Below are positions 7,567-16,606 of a stretch of 18,887 bases of DNA, one piece after another. This DNA is from JAFMIT01 sp049421205. GTDB lineage: Bacteria; Actinomycetota; Actinomycetes; S36-B12; UBA5976. The first letter of the stretch is position 1; each line of letters begins with the position of its first letter. The notes under the pieces were generated by a model. It did not search any database and had not been told where the DNA came from. It was given only the letters and a program-made list of their open reading frames with translations. The position numbers and the translations under genes were made by a program. The stretch covers positions 1 to 18,887 of the forward strand of contig JBMSMQ010000023.1 in assembly GCA_049421205.1 (NCBI GenBank), written 5' to 3'.

Positions 7567-10500
7567 ATGAAATCACTGATTGCACTCATTGGGGCGAGTG
7601 CACTCGTTTCTCTTTTGGTCACTCCAGCACAAAGTCAGGACCTTTCTAAATTCACGGATCCAGGTACAAGCGAAACGGTGACCATTACGAGTATGAGTCC
7701 TGCCCAAAATCCCTATGGCCGACTTAACCCGCTCCTACCTGAAGATCTCATCTCATCGGGTGACGTCAAGAAAATAGACACACGTCTCATCATTGTTTAC
7801 AAATCAACTCCCACCAAACTTCAGCGTCGCGATTTACTGAGCACGATTGACGTTGCAGAGAAAGAAAAAGTCTCACTTGCTACTCGGATGTCTCTCGAGA
7901 TTCTAGAATTCGAATCGAAATCTGCAGCAGATGTAGCTATTCAAACTCTCAGAGCATCAAATCTTGTTGAGAGTGTAAACCGAGATTTGATGTATCAAAT
8001 CACTACTATTCCAAATGATCCTGACTATTCCAAAACTTGGGGAATGGAACAAATGAATGTTCCAACTGCATGGAATACGACAAAGGGTTCCTCGAATATT
8101 ATCGTCGGAGTCATCGATACAGGAATTGATTTGGATCATCCTGATCTCATCGACAATATTTGGATTAATACAGATGAAATTCCAAATAATGGGATTGACG
8201 ATGATTCCAACGGCTACATAGACGATGTTCATGGTTGGGACTTTGTAAACAATGACAACGTACCCAATGATGATGTGACGTCAGATCACTGGGCAAGTGG
8301 TCACGGAACTCACGTCGCTGGAACTATTGCTGGAGTTGGAAATAACTCAATCGGTGTTGCAGGAGTTGCCTGGGAAGCGAAACTGATGGCACTTAAGATC
8401 TGTGGACCGTGGGGTTGTTCGTTAAGTGACCACGTACTTGCATTGCAATATGCATACAACAATGGTGCACAGGTCGTGAATGAAAGTTTTGGTGGTGGGT
8501 ATTCAGGATATGACTGGGAGCGAGACGCAATTGCAGCAGTTGCTGAACCTGGGACAGGCGAGCAAAAGGGCTTACTTGTTGTTGCGGCGGGTGGTAACAA
8601 TGCAGCAAATACAGAAATCTCACCCTTTCACCCAGCAAACTATCGATTAGAGAACCATATTTCTGTCGCAGCGACAGAGAGCAATGGAAACCTTGCGAAT
8701 TTCTCGAACTTTTCTGCGACAAATATTGATGTCGCAGCACCAGGCTCTGGAATCTGGAGCACACTTCCAGAGGGTGCATTCAATACAACTGGGGGATACG
8801 GAAGTCTCAGTGGTACATCGATGGCGGCTCCTCACGTCGCTGGAGTCGCAGTACTCATTCAAGCAAGCCACCCAACGTGGAAACCATCAGATATTCGTAA
8901 AGCACTGATTGGGACGGTTCAAGCCACGAGTGCGCTTGAATCAAGAGTGTTTTCAGGAGGAATTGTTGATGCAGCAGCAGCAGTTGCACTCACATCTGTC
9001 CCATCGGCAAAACTACTTATTCGCCAAATCGGTACAGGGACTGGAACAGTTCAAATTGGTTCCACTTCCTGCGATGGTGCCACTTGCAGATTAGACAACA
9101 CTGGAACATTTACATTGTCAGCAAATGCAAGTCCGACATCAACATTTCAAGGTTGGTACGGAGAGTGTTCAGGCAATGCTTCAACCTGTTCAATTACTTC
9201 AAGTCATGTATCACCTGTGGTGAGTGCAAAGTTCTCTGAGCCATCTGATCCGAATATTTCGGTTGATCTTTTAGAGTCAAGTGCTAGCACGCCAATGTTT
9301 AGCGACGGAAATGCGCGCAATTGGTTGAATCTTTCTAATACAAAACTGAGTGCTGATGGAACTGTTCGCGCTCGGGCAGTCTGGAGAGCACCATATTGGT
9401 GTTGGTATCTCGATTCTGATACTGGTGGAATCACCATTGAGCGAAATGTTGATGGTACTTGGGTAGAGGAAGCGAAATTCATTGCTCCAAGCTTGGATGA
9501 TTCCAGACCCGCTGGACGCTTTGCAAACTGTGAACTTTTTGGACGCGAAATGGTTTTATCTGAGGACGGAAACACGCTCTCAGTACTACTTGGTGCATAT
9601 ATCCAGATTGACCTTCCAAATCCGGACAATGACTACATCATCTGTGGTGCTGCTGTGTATCGAAAACAGGTCGATGGTACCTGGTCCAACGCCACACTTT
9701 TAACTCCTGAGGATAAATATGACTGTTTGAAAACAGTACAACGAACACCTGAGTCGATGGAGTATTGGAGCGGGGTTCGATCATTAACGATGTCCGATGA
9801 TGGGAATGTTGTATTCGTTAGCAGTGCGGATAAGATTTTGAAATTCGATATTACTAATTTAGAAAATATCCAAAAATCTGTTATCGAAATGCCCACTAAT
9901 TGCATTATCCTCACTTCGCATTGGAATCAATGGTTCAATATGTCTTCCGATTTTTGGGGTACTTCATTAATTGTTCCAACGACAAACTGCGCCAGTGGTG
10001 CGGATTCCTATGTGATATCAATGGGAGTAACGAATACCTTCATAGCACTTCCAGCCACACCTTGGGTTAATTTCTATGTAGCGAAAACTGCAATGTCAGA
10101 AGATGGTTCTCTCATCGCACTGAGTTATCGCGAATGGGAACGTGGGGTTGTAATTTTCGAAAAAGTTGGATCAAGTTGGGTGGAGCGAGTTAACCTCAAT
10201 ACGCTTCCTTATTTTGAAGGTTTTGTTAACTGTACAAAATTCTCCGATGATAAGCGCACACTGATCTGTGATTCTCAATTTAATGATGTTGGGAGAAATT
10301 CACAGCAGGGGAAAGTGCTCCTCTACGATTCAGACTCCCCCTCTTGGTCAAGTTCAATTTCGCAACAACAGTTTTGGGCGACGTTTGGTAGTCCATTTGA
10401 TTGGGCAAGTGTCACTGCTGCTACCGATGATCTTATGAGATTTGATACCAACATCAGCGGAAACGCTATTGGTATCAACTATGCCTACAACATCATGGGT

Positions 10501-11439
10501 TCAACATTTGACATTGCACGTATACCGCTTTTTCTCAATCTTCCGTCAATTGATGGTTTGCCTTCTGTTGGTGCAGTGCTCACCGCGATGGATATTGGGG
10601 TAAGCGGTGTTTCTCAAAATGATGTTGAGTACCAGTGGTTATCGTGCTCAAATCAGGTGACGAGCAGAATGAATGAAGTTCCTTCTGGATGTACTGAAAT
10701 ACCAAGTGCAACGAATAGTCACTACACTGTGACGTCAGCAGTTCTCGGCAAGTACATCTCATTAAAGGTATCTGCAACAAATCTAAAAGGCTCCGCAACT
10801 GTTTTTTCTCATTCACTTCCGACACCCATTCGGAATACTGCAGTTCTCAGATCGGCTCCAACTCTCTCCGGTGTTCCAACGGTCGGACAGACATTACGAA
10901 CGACATCAGGGTCATGGGTAAGTATTTCTAAAGTAACCCTTACAAATCAATGGCAACGATGTAGTTCACTATCTACTACATCGTGTGTAAACATAAATCG
11001 AGCAACTTCAAAGAGTTATAAATTAACTGCTTCTGATGGTGGTATGTATATTAGAAATGTTGTGAGTGCAAAGAATTCCGCGGGCACGGTATCCGTTGCT
11101 ACTGCAATGTCAGCGCAAGTTGGTGTTGCTCCTTCATTGAGTGGAACGATTTCGATTTCTGGTTCAGCCCGAATTGGATCAATACTCACTGCTTCAACGC
11201 CGCAGTGGATAGGACCTGCACTGAGTGTGAGTTACCAGTGGATGCAATGTGCCTCTCAAGTGAGAAGCCAAACGACAAGGCAACCTCGTGGGTGTATTGC
11301 GATTTCAGACTCTCTGTCGCTAACGTTCACAATCCGGTCTGGAGATGTAGGGAAGTTCCTATTGCTTCGAACAACTGCGTCCAATGACTATGGCACAAGC
11401 ACCATCTGGTCAAAATCAACCTCTAAAGTCTCAAGGTAA
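7567..11439 (+). CDS. Large secreted subtilisin-like serine protease (S8) with InlB-like, propeller-like and Ig-like domains
   Basis: Exported protease of 1290 residues. A signal peptide (1-23) is followed by a likely I9-type prodomain (about 70-145, from TRLIIVYKS) and the S8 catalytic domain: Asp184 (VIDTGID), His246 (GHGTHVAG), oxyanion Asn344 and Ser418 (GTSMAAPHVAG), all intact. Residues 481-558 resemble a divergent InlB B-repeat, with GW.G.CSG and paired cysteines. Residues about 575-985 carry five (L/M/F)S-x-D-(G/K) motifs (594, 664, 742, 843, 892) alternating with V-x-GTW/SSW strands, suggesting an FG-GAP-like beta-propeller. Three C-terminal repeats (about 991-1088, 1089-1187, 1187-1290) share a xPxxxGxxxVG start and YQW/NQW-x(2)-C...C-x-(N)I. 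There is no sorting signal or C-terminal helix, so release or non-covalent cell attachment is likely. GGGAG lies 7 bases before the ATG. The role is probably extracellular protein degradation or surface processing. Confidence 0.92.
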   Translation: MKSLIALIGASALVSLLVTPAQSQDLSKFTDPGTSETVTITSMSPAQNPYGRLNPLLPEDLISSGDVKKIDTRLIIVYKSTPTKLQRRDLLSTIDVAEKEKVSLATRMSLEILEFESKSAADVAIQTLRASNLVESVNRDLMYQITTIPNDPDYSKTWGMEQMNVPTAWNTTKGSSNIIVGVIDTGIDLDHPDLIDNIWINTDEIPNNGIDDDSNGYIDDVHGWDFVNNDNVPNDDVTSDHWASGHGTHVAGTIAGVGNNSIGVAGVAWEAKLMALKICGPWGCSLSDHVLALQYAYNNGAQVVNESFGGGYSGYDWERDAIAAVAEPGTGEQKGLLVVAAGGNNAANTEISPFHPANYRLENHISVAATESNGNLANFSNFSATNIDVAAPGSGIWSTLPEGAFNTTGGYGSLSGTSMAAPHVAGVAVLIQASHPTWKPSDIRKALIGTVQATSALESRVFSGGIVDAAAAVALTSVPSAKLLIRQIGTGTGTVQIGSTSCDGATCRLDNTGTFTLSANASPTSTFQGWYGECSGNASTCSITSSHVSPVVSAKFSEPSDPNISVDLLESSASTPMFSDGNARNWLNLSNTKLSADGTVRARAVWRAPYWCWYLDSDTGGITIERNVDGTWVEEAKFIAPSLDDSRPAGRFANCELFGREMVLSEDGNTLSVLLGAYIQIDLPNPDNDYIICGAAVYRKQVDGTWSNATLLTPEDKYDCLKTVQRTPESMEYWSGVRSLTMSDDGNVVFVSSADKILKFDITNLENIQKSVIEMPTNCIILTSHWNQWFNMSSDFWGTSLIVPTTNCASGADSYVISMGVTNTFIALPATPWVNFYVAKTAMSEDGSLIALSYREWERGVVIFEKVGSSWVERVNLNTLPYFEGFVNCTKFSDDKRTLICDSQFNDVGRNSQQGKVLLYDSDSPSWSSSISQQQFWATFGSPFDWASVTAATDDLMRFDTNISGNAIGINYAYNIMGSTFDIARIPLFLNLPSIDGLPSVGAVLTAMDIGVSGVSQNDVEYQWLSCSNQVTSRMNEVPSGCTEIPSATNSHYTVTSAVLGKYISLKVSATNLKGSATVFSHSLPTPIRNTAVLRSAPTLSGVPTVGQTLRTTSGSWVSISKVTLTNQWQRCSSLSTTSCVNINRATSKSYKLTASDGGMYIRNVVSAKNSAGTVSVATAMSAQVGVAPSLSGTISISGSARIGSILTASTPQWIGPALSVSYQWMQCASQVRSQTTRQPRGCIAISDSLSLTFTIRSGDVGKFLLLRTTASNDYGTSTIWSKSTSKVSR

Positions 11440-11530
11440 CAAGATTCTGACACGAGCTCAATGAACTCTGTTCAAAATGAGCAATCCACTATGGCAGGAT
11501 TGCCGCATACAACGACCAAAGGCGTACATC

Positions 11531-12139
11531 ATGAGAATTCTTGTTGCCCTCAGCTTGGCCCTCAGCTTGGCTGCATGTGGAACATCATCGGCAGATCCAT
11601 CAACCTCACCAAGTGATTCAGCATCACCAACAGGTTCCTATTCGCCGCTTCCTCTATCGGAGCGAGTTCCTGCGAATTGTGAGGACACAGGATTACTTGA
11701 ACTGATGAACGGTGACTATGGATTCAAACAACTCGCTTATATCCCAGCACCTGAAAATTATGTACCAACACCAGATTTACCAATTTATCCAGTATTGGTT
11801 AACGGCGGTGCAGTGTGCGTGGTTGCGAATAATGAAGAGCAGTTTGGTATGTACATCTTCTGGACAGAAGATGATGGTGCAATATTTGATTCCCAGGTTG
11901 CAGGTTGGGAATCAACTGGTTACACATCAACACAGATTCCTGGTGTCAGTTCGGACCGCCAACTATTGTTAATTAAAGAACCAACGGAAACTTCACCTGA
12001 TCAGCTCATCAGTGCAACGTTTGTAAGTAATGGCATCTGGTATAGAGTTGATGCGTTCTGGGGTCCTGAAGCCAAATTCACAGGTTCTCTTGATGCAATA
12101 ACTCCAATCATTGAGAAAGTTATTGCGGCAGGTAATTAG
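11531..12139 (+). CDS. Small lipoprotein of unknown function
   Basis: I do not recognise the family. The 202-residue product begins with a short lipoprotein signal peptide whose lipobox is LAAC (13-16), so Cys16 should be lipid-modified and the protein anchored on the outer face of the membrane. A Ser/Thr/Pro-rich linker (about 17-45) precedes a folded part with cysteines in NCEDTG and AVCVV that may form a disulfide. The open frame extends 18 codons upstream to 11477, but the ATG at 11531 is preferred: AAAGG lies 8 bases before it, and only this start places a signal peptide at the N-terminus. It follows the secreted protease by 91 bases and may be co-transcribed with it. The stop overlaps the stop of the convergent DinB-like gene. 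Confidence 0.82.
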   Translation: MRILVALSLALSLAACGTSSADPSTSPSDSASPTGSYSPLPLSERVPANCEDTGLLELMNGDYGFKQLAYIPAPENYVPTPDLPIYPVLVNGGAVCVVANNEEQFGMYIFWTEDDGAIFDSQVAGWESTGYTSTQIPGVSSDRQLLLIKEPTETSPDQLISATFVSNGIWYRVDAFWGPEAKFTGSLDAITPIIEKVIAAGN

Positions 12140-12618
12140 TCCACTGGATTGTCATAGGCGTGAAAGACGTAGTCCTGACTTTGTGTCGTGACGCCTTGAT
12201 CATGTAGTAAGCGATGCAATTGAGCCCTGTGATCAGTACCGTGATTAATAATGTGGAAAAGAATTTGCCATAGGTAGAGATCTTTGTCTTCACCATCAGT
12301 TATGGGTTTTCTAAAGAAATCCTCATCAGTCTGCTCACTAAGAAAAGTGGCCATTCGTTTTTCAATGTCGAGCGTGAAGTCCATCAGTGCTTCGAGTCCA
12401 AGTTCCTTTAGGTGGTCCAAAAGTGGGACAAGGTTTGCGATGTCAGAGAGCCAGCCATCATCCACGTAGACAAGATGCGCTAGATGATTCATTATCGAAC
12501 CAAGTGAGTATTTCACTTCTTGATGTAATTGCTCATTGCTCAAACTCTTTGCAATTTCTAGTACGCGCTTATTCTCACTGAAGTGATATTGAAAGAGATG
12601 CTCGAATGTTAACTTCAC
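12136..12618 (-). CDS. DinB-family protein
   Basis: Four-helix DinB/YfiT-like protein of 160 residues. The superfamily includes metal-binding thiol transferases and damage-induced proteins; the reaction here is unknown. The expected metal-binding histidines are visible: His48 in SIMNHLAHLVYVDD (His45 is an alternative), and His126 and His130 in FHIINHGTDHRAQ. Spacing and length fit the family. The start is GTG, three bases after the stop of the peroxidase gene, and no clear Shine-Dalgarno is seen, so it is probably translated by coupling with that gene. The pairing with a thiol peroxidase hints at a role in thiol or oxidative stress metabolism (inference). Confidence 0.8.
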   Translation of the reverse strand: MKLTFEHLFQYHFSENKRVLEIAKSLSNEQLHQEVKYSLGSIMNHLAHLVYVDDGWLSDIANLVPLLDHLKELGLEALMDFTLDIEKRMATFLSEQTDEDFFRKPITDGEDKDLYLWQILFHIINHGTDHRAQLHRLLHDQGVTTQSQDYVFHAYDNPVD

Positions 12619-12621
12619 AGG

Positions 12622-13107
12622 TTAATTGTGGAGCACTTTCTTGATTTCACTCTCCATTGACATCGGTGATGTGTTTGGTGCGAATCGGGTCACATTTTTA
12701 CCATCAGGTGCGACGAGAAATTTGGTGAAATTCCATTTAATACCTGAATTCAAAAACCCACCGGCTTTTGACTTTAAATACTTAAAGATTGGGTGTGTTT
12801 TTGAACCATTGACATCAATCTTTTCAGAGAGTGGAAAGGTGACACCAAAATTCAATTCACACGCAGATTCAAGTTCAGCATTCGAAAGTGGTTCTTGACC
12901 TGCAAACTGCGAGCAAGGGAAACCAAGTACGACCAGTCCCTTAGGTCCATAAGTTTCGTGTAGTGCCTGCAATTCCCTGAATTGTGGTGCCAATCCACAC
13001 TTCGTGGCCGTATTAACAATTAAAAGAGGCTTTCCTCGATATTGTTCTAAGGAAACGGTATCGCCTGCTGGGGTTTGATAGGAGTAGTCATAAATTGTGC
13101 TAGTCAT
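12622..13107 (-). CDS. Glutathione-peroxidase-family thiol peroxidase (cysteine type)
   Basis: Reduces hydrogen peroxide and organic or lipid hydroperoxides in the cytoplasm. Cys37 in NTATKCGLAPQF is the peroxidatic residue, encoded by TGT, so this is a cysteine enzyme and not a selenoprotein. The rest of the catalytic tetrad is Gln71 (GQEP) and Trp125-Asn126 (KWNFTKF). Cys83, in the helix after GQEP, sits where the resolving cysteine of thioredoxin-dependent members is found, so thioredoxin (or a mycothiol system) is a likelier electron donor than glutathione in an actinobacterium. Length of 161 residues is normal. AAAGGA lies 10 bases before the ATG. It is divergent from metB across 54 bases and runs into the DinB-like gene. 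Confidence 0.93.
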   Translation of the reverse strand: MTSTIYDYSYQTPAGDTVSLEQYRGKPLLIVNTATKCGLAPQFRELQALHETYGPKGLVVLGFPCSQFAGQEPLSNAELESACELNFGVTFPLSEKIDVNGSKTHPIFKYLKSKAGGFLNSGIKWNFTKFLVAPDGKNVTRFAPNTSPMSMESEIKKVLHN

Positions 13108-13149
13108 ACTGCAATTGTCCTTTGAGTGAGGAGCTGAGGCAACCTGGAA

Positions 13150-13155
13150 TAGGCT
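13150..13155 (+). promoter_or_regulatory. -10 element TAGGCT of a leaderless promoter for the metB-type gene
   Basis: TAGGCT is followed by TCAGGT and then the ATG at 13162, six bases on. No Shine-Dalgarno is present between. The same hexamer and spacing occur before cbs, its pathway partner. No clear -35 is visible. Confidence 0.7.
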
Positions 13156-13161
13156 TCAGGT

Positions 13162-14304
13162 ATGGAATCTCAAGGATTTGAAACACGAGCAATTCACGCA
13201 GGTCAAGAGCCTGACCCGCTCACAGGTGCTGTTATTCCTCCGATTTATCAAACATCTACGTTCAAACAAGATGGGGTTGGAGGGTTACGAGAGGGCTACG
13301 AATACTCACGAAGTGCGAATCCAACCCGTAGCGCTCTCGAAGTAAACCTTGCAAGTATTGAAAGTGGTAATTTCGGATTTGCTTTTGCATCAGGTCTCGC
13401 TGCAGAGGACACATTGCTTCGAACTGTGCTTCGACCGGGTGATCACATTGTGATTCCAAACGACGCATACGGTGGAACTTTCCGATTAATCGCCAGAGTC
13501 TTGAAGGAATGGGGTGTGAGTTTTTCATCTGCACCGGTCGATGATCTTGAAGCAATCCAGAAAGCGATGACGAAAGAAACAAAACTCATCTGGACTGAAA
13601 CCCCGACAAACCCACTTCTAAACATTGCAGACATCAAAGCGATTTCAGAACTTGCACATTCACATGACGCTCTCTTGGTAGTCGACAATACGTTTGCTTC
13701 TCCTTACTTACAACAACCACTCACTCTTGGTGCAGATGTTGTGTTGCATTCAACAACAAAGTATCTAGGTGGTCATAGTGATGTGATTGGTGGGGCATTA
13801 GTACTCAACCGAAAAGAACTTGCTGAAAAAGTAAAGTTTCATCAAAACGCAATGGGAGCAATCGCGGGACCATTTGATAGTTGGCTGGTAATGCGCGGCA
13901 TCAAAACTCTCGGCGTTCGTATGGATCGACACTCATCAAATGCAAAAGCGATTGCTGAGTTCCTCAGTGGGCATAAGAATGTCAGTGAGGTTTTCTGGCC
14001 AGGACTTGAATCTCATCCACAATACAACGTTGCAAAACGACAGATGAAAGATTTCGGTGGAATGGTCTCATTCAGAGTGAAGGGTGGAGAGAAAGAAGCC
14101 CTGGAAGTCTGCAATAAAACGAAGATCTTCACGCTCGCAGAATCACTCGGAGGTGTTGAATCACTGATTGAACATCCGGGGAAAATGACCCACGCATCTG
14201 CTGCCGGCTCTCCACTTGAAGTTCCATCTGATCTAGTTCGACTATCTATTGGTATTGAAACTCTTGATGATTTGATGAGAGATCTTGAGCAGGCACTTAG
14301 TTAG
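13162..14304 (+). CDS. metB: Cystathionine gamma-lyase/gamma-synthase (PLP enzyme, MetB-like)
   Basis: Pyridoxal-phosphate enzyme of the Cys/Met metabolism family. As a gamma-lyase it would split cystathionine into cysteine, 2-oxobutyrate and ammonia; as a gamma-synthase it would make cystathionine from an activated homoserine and cysteine. The PLP lysine is Lys200 in STTKYLGGHSD. Also visible are YSRSANPTR near residue 48, the FASGLAA and NDAYGGTFR segments, WTETPTNPLL and the aspartate of VVDNTFASPYLQQP. The C-terminal SLGGVESLIEHPGKMTHA is typical. The 380 residues match the family. Sequence alone does not settle lyase or synthase; the neighbouring cystathionine beta-synthase favours lyase activity in reverse transsulfuration. 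In mycobacteria cbs and metB also lie near each other. Its end overlaps that of cbs by 8 bases. Confidence 0.93.
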   Translation: MESQGFETRAIHAGQEPDPLTGAVIPPIYQTSTFKQDGVGGLREGYEYSRSANPTRSALEVNLASIESGNFGFAFASGLAAEDTLLRTVLRPGDHIVIPNDAYGGTFRLIARVLKEWGVSFSSAPVDDLEAIQKAMTKETKLIWTETPTNPLLNIADIKAISELAHSHDALLVVDNTFASPYLQQPLTLGADVVLHSTTKYLGGHSDVIGGALVLNRKELAEKVKFHQNAMGAIAGPFDSWLVMRGIKTLGVRMDRHSSNAKAIAEFLSGHKNVSEVFWPGLESHPQYNVAKRQMKDFGGMVSFRVKGGEKEALEVCNKTKIFTLAESLGGVESLIEHPGKMTHASAAGSPLEVPSDLVRLSIGIETLDDLMRDLEQALS

Positions 14305-15661
14305 CGAGAAACGATAAGAAATCTTGTTTCGTCAGGATTCCCTGTGGTTGGCCTTCGTGTAAAACAATCACAGCGTCAGCTGTTTCAATCTTTGTAAGTG
14401 CTACCTTGACACTTTCACCTGTTCCTGAAAACGGAAGTGCTGGCTTCATATGCTGGCTTACAGCATCAGTCTTCATACCACTCATTGAGTTCAATAATTC
14501 GAGTAAATCTGATTGATAGAGAGTTCCAACAATTTCCGCTGCACGCACTGGAGGTTCTGCTTTTAGTACTGGAATCTGTGACACATCAAACTCCTTCATA
14601 ATGTCTAAAGCATCTTGAATGGTATCCGCTGGATGCACATGCACAAGTGCTGGAAGTGGTTGTGACTTTGTCGCTAACACTTTACCAACGACATCTTCGG
14701 TCTTAGGTTGGGTAAAACCATATGCACCCATCCAGGATTCATTGAAAATTTTCCCTAAGTAACCTCGACCGCTATCTGGCAGGATAACTACGACAACTGC
14801 ATCTTTTGGAAGTGTCTTTGCAACTTTAAGTGCTGCCACCACCGCCATACCGCAGGAACCACCGACAAGTAATCCCTCTTCACGAGCAAGCCGCAAAGTC
14901 ATCTCAAAGGATTCTGCATCGCTGACAGCAACAATCTCATCAATTGCTGATTTGTCATAGTTGTCTGGCCAAAAGTCTTCACCCACACCTTCAACGAGAT
15001 ATGGTCGCCCATCTCCTCCTGAATAAACAGAACCAACTGGATCTGCTCCAATAATTTTTACCTTGCCATCACTGACTTCCTTCAAATATCGTGATGTACC
15101 AACTATCGTTCCTGCAGTTCCCACACCTGCAACAAAGTGGGTTACCAAACCATCAGTGTCTCGCCAAATCTCTGGTCCTGTTGATTTGTAGTGAGCAAGT
15201 GGGTTGTTGGGATTGGAATATTGATCTGGTTTCCACGCATTTTCAATTTCTTCAGATAAACGAGTACTCACTGAGTAATAGGATCGCGGATCTTCAGGCT
15301 CTACTGCATAAGGGCAGACTTCAACTCGTGCACCATATGCTCGAAGTACATTGATTTTGTCTTCACTCACCTTATCTGGGCAAACAAACACACAGTTATA
15401 CCCTCGTTGTTGGGCGATGAGGGCAAGACCAACACCAGTGTTACCGCTTGTTGGTTCGACTATCGTTCCACCTGGTTTTAAAAGTCCAGCCGCTTCAGCG
15501 GCATCTACCATGCTTGCTGCAATTCGGTCTTTGACTGATCCACCAGGATTGAGGTACTCAACTTTCACAAGTACGGTTGCTTCAATTCCCTCGGTGACTC
15601 GATTGAGTTTTACAAGTGGAGTGTTCCCAATGAGGTCTACAACTGATTCGTAATATCGCAT
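14297..15661 (-). CDS. cbs: Cystathionine beta-synthase with C-terminal CBS-domain pair
   Basis: PLP enzyme that condenses serine (or O-acetylserine) with homocysteine to cystathionine, the first step of reverse transsulfuration. The fold-II PLP lysine is Lys44 in NPGGSVKDR, and TSGNTG (71-76) binds the cofactor or substrate. The catalytic part ends near residue 320. A tandem CBS pair follows (about 330-385 and 400-454), with DTIQDALDIMKEFDVSQIPV and ESVKVALTKIETADAVIV segments. Such pairs bind adenosyl ligands in many enzymes; S-adenosylmethionine control is possible but not shown. There is no N-terminal haem-binding extension as in animal enzymes: the protein begins directly with YYESVVDLIGNTPLVKL. 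The 454 residues fit actinobacterial enzymes. The start is supported by TAGGCT six bases upstream. Convergent with metB, with 8 bases shared. Confidence 0.95.
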   Translation of the reverse strand: MRYYESVVDLIGNTPLVKLNRVTEGIEATVLVKVEYLNPGGSVKDRIAASMVDAAEAAGLLKPGGTIVEPTSGNTGVGLALIAQQRGYNCVFVCPDKVSEDKINVLRAYGARVEVCPYAVEPEDPRSYYSVSTRLSEEIENAWKPDQYSNPNNPLAHYKSTGPEIWRDTDGLVTHFVAGVGTAGTIVGTSRYLKEVSDGKVKIIGADPVGSVYSGGDGRPYLVEGVGEDFWPDNYDKSAIDEIVAVSDAESFEMTLRLAREEGLLVGGSCGMAVVAALKVAKTLPKDAVVVVILPDSGRGYLGKIFNESWMGAYGFTQPKTEDVVGKVLATKSQPLPALVHVHPADTIQDALDIMKEFDVSQIPVLKAEPPVRAAEIVGTLYQSDLLELLNSMSGMKTDAVSQHMKPALPFSGTGESVKVALTKIETADAVIVLHEGQPQGILTKQDFLSFLAN

Positions 15662-15667
15662 AGTCGA

Positions 15668-15673
15668 AGCCTA
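15668..15673 (-). promoter_or_regulatory. -10 element TAGGCT of a leaderless promoter for cbs
   Basis: On the minus strand TAGGCT, then TCGACT, then the ATG at 15661. Hexamer and six-base spacing are identical to those of metB. No Shine-Dalgarno lies between. Confidence 0.7.
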
Positions 15674-15712
15674 TGCCCACTTGAGAAAGGAGATATAAGT
15701 AACTCTAGCCAA

Positions 15713-16606
15713 CTATGTGAGACCGAGTAAATCCAGTAAAAGCATTCGTGTAGGAATTATCTCCATAAGTACGATGAGTCCGCCATAGAGATACGCACGC
15801 TTCTTCAAATCCAAGTTACTTGCAGCAAACCCCATCACTGCCAGCAAGTTTCCAAAACCTGATACTGGCACCATCACATAGGTTCCCACGAAGAAGGCGG
15901 CAAGTAACGCATCGCGGATCCACGTTTGATGTTTTGCTAGCGGGTAGAGAAAAGCGATAGCAAGTCCTCCTTCAACCGCATAGGTAGCAAGTGTCAAGAT
16001 TGTCCAAAAATTCTCGAGCGCATCTCCTGTAATAAGGGTAAAACCTTGTAATCCATATTCTGGATCTTTCCAGCGTTCAATTGATGGATTATTCATACTT
16101 ACACCTGGAGGCATTAAGCCGAAAGGAACCATGATTTGAGTGAAACGTGGTTCGGTATTTCCCGTAATTTCAAAGAATGCAAAGGTACGAAAATCTTCAG
16201 CGGCTATTTTCCAAGATGTTGCGAAAAAGAAGATAAAACCAATCAAGTAACGTGCAGTACTTTGTAATAGCTCATCTTTTCTTACAAAAGAAAAAATGGC
16301 AAGGGTCAAGAACCAATAAAGAATCGACCACTCATGGTTATCAAAAGTCCAGATGGACCCTGAAAGAAACGCGAGTAGTGCGATAGCAAAAATACTTGGC
16401 CAGAGCCACTTGCTAGTAAATATTGGGTAAATCAAAATTGCTGCAAGTGCAAGAATTTTGGTGTACGGTGGAAAAGCACTACCACTTGTTAAGGTAAAGA
16501 CAAGAGTTAATAATCCAACATAACGAAAATACTCTGACATGTCAGGAGAAATGTCAGTACCGAAATTGAATAGTCGCCGTGACTCTTTATTTTCTGTCGT
16601 GCTCAT
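15713..16606 (-). CDS. Polytopic membrane protein of unknown function (possibly HTTM-like)
   Basis: Integral membrane protein of 297 residues with about eight hydrophobic segments (roughly 27-44, 49-63, 68-86, 92-108, 117-134, 197-222, 232-262, 271-290). Between the fifth and sixth lies a polar loop of about 60 residues (135-196). The stretch FDNHEWSILYWFLTL followed by TARYLIGFIFFFATSWKI (88-134) recalls the Asn-His-containing core of HTTM / vitamin-K-dependent carboxylase-like membrane proteins, but I cannot confirm this from the sequence alone. Its ATG overlaps the stop of the upstream gene as ATGA, so translation should be coupled and the two products probably act together. No function is assigned. 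Confidence 0.75.
   Translation of the reverse strand: MSTTENKESRRLFNFGTDISPDMSEYFRYVGLLTLVFTLTSGSAFPPYTKILALAAILIYPIFTSKWLWPSIFAIALLAFLSGSIWTFDNHEWSILYWFLTLAIFSFVRKDELLQSTARYLIGFIFFFATSWKIAAEDFRTFAFFEITGNTEPRFTQIMVPFGLMPPGVSMNNPSIERWKDPEYGLQGFTLITGDALENFWTILTLATYAVEGGLAIAFLYPLAKHQTWIRDALLAAFFVGTYVMVPVSGFGNLLAVMGFAASNLDLKKRAYLYGGLIVLMEIIPTRMLLLDLLGLT

Noticed and set aside
10024..10035. GTAACGAATACC in the protease gene, resembling the left part of the sigma promoter
   Set aside because: No CGGTATC at the right distance, and it encodes part of the propeller-like domain.
11477..11530. Upstream extension of the lipoprotein gene starting at ATG 11477
   Set aside because: It would add 18 polar residues before the signal peptide and bury the lipobox; AAAGG eight bases before ATG 11531 supports the shorter form.
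12997..12999. Selenocysteine in the glutathione-peroxidase-like protein
   Set aside because: The active-site codon is TGT (Cys), not TGA, and no recoding structure is needed.
13056..13062. A third copy of the ECF -10 block CGGTATC inside the peroxidase gene, and another at 11087-11093 in the protease gene
   Set aside because: Neither has GTAACG sixteen bases upstream and both lie within coding sequence.
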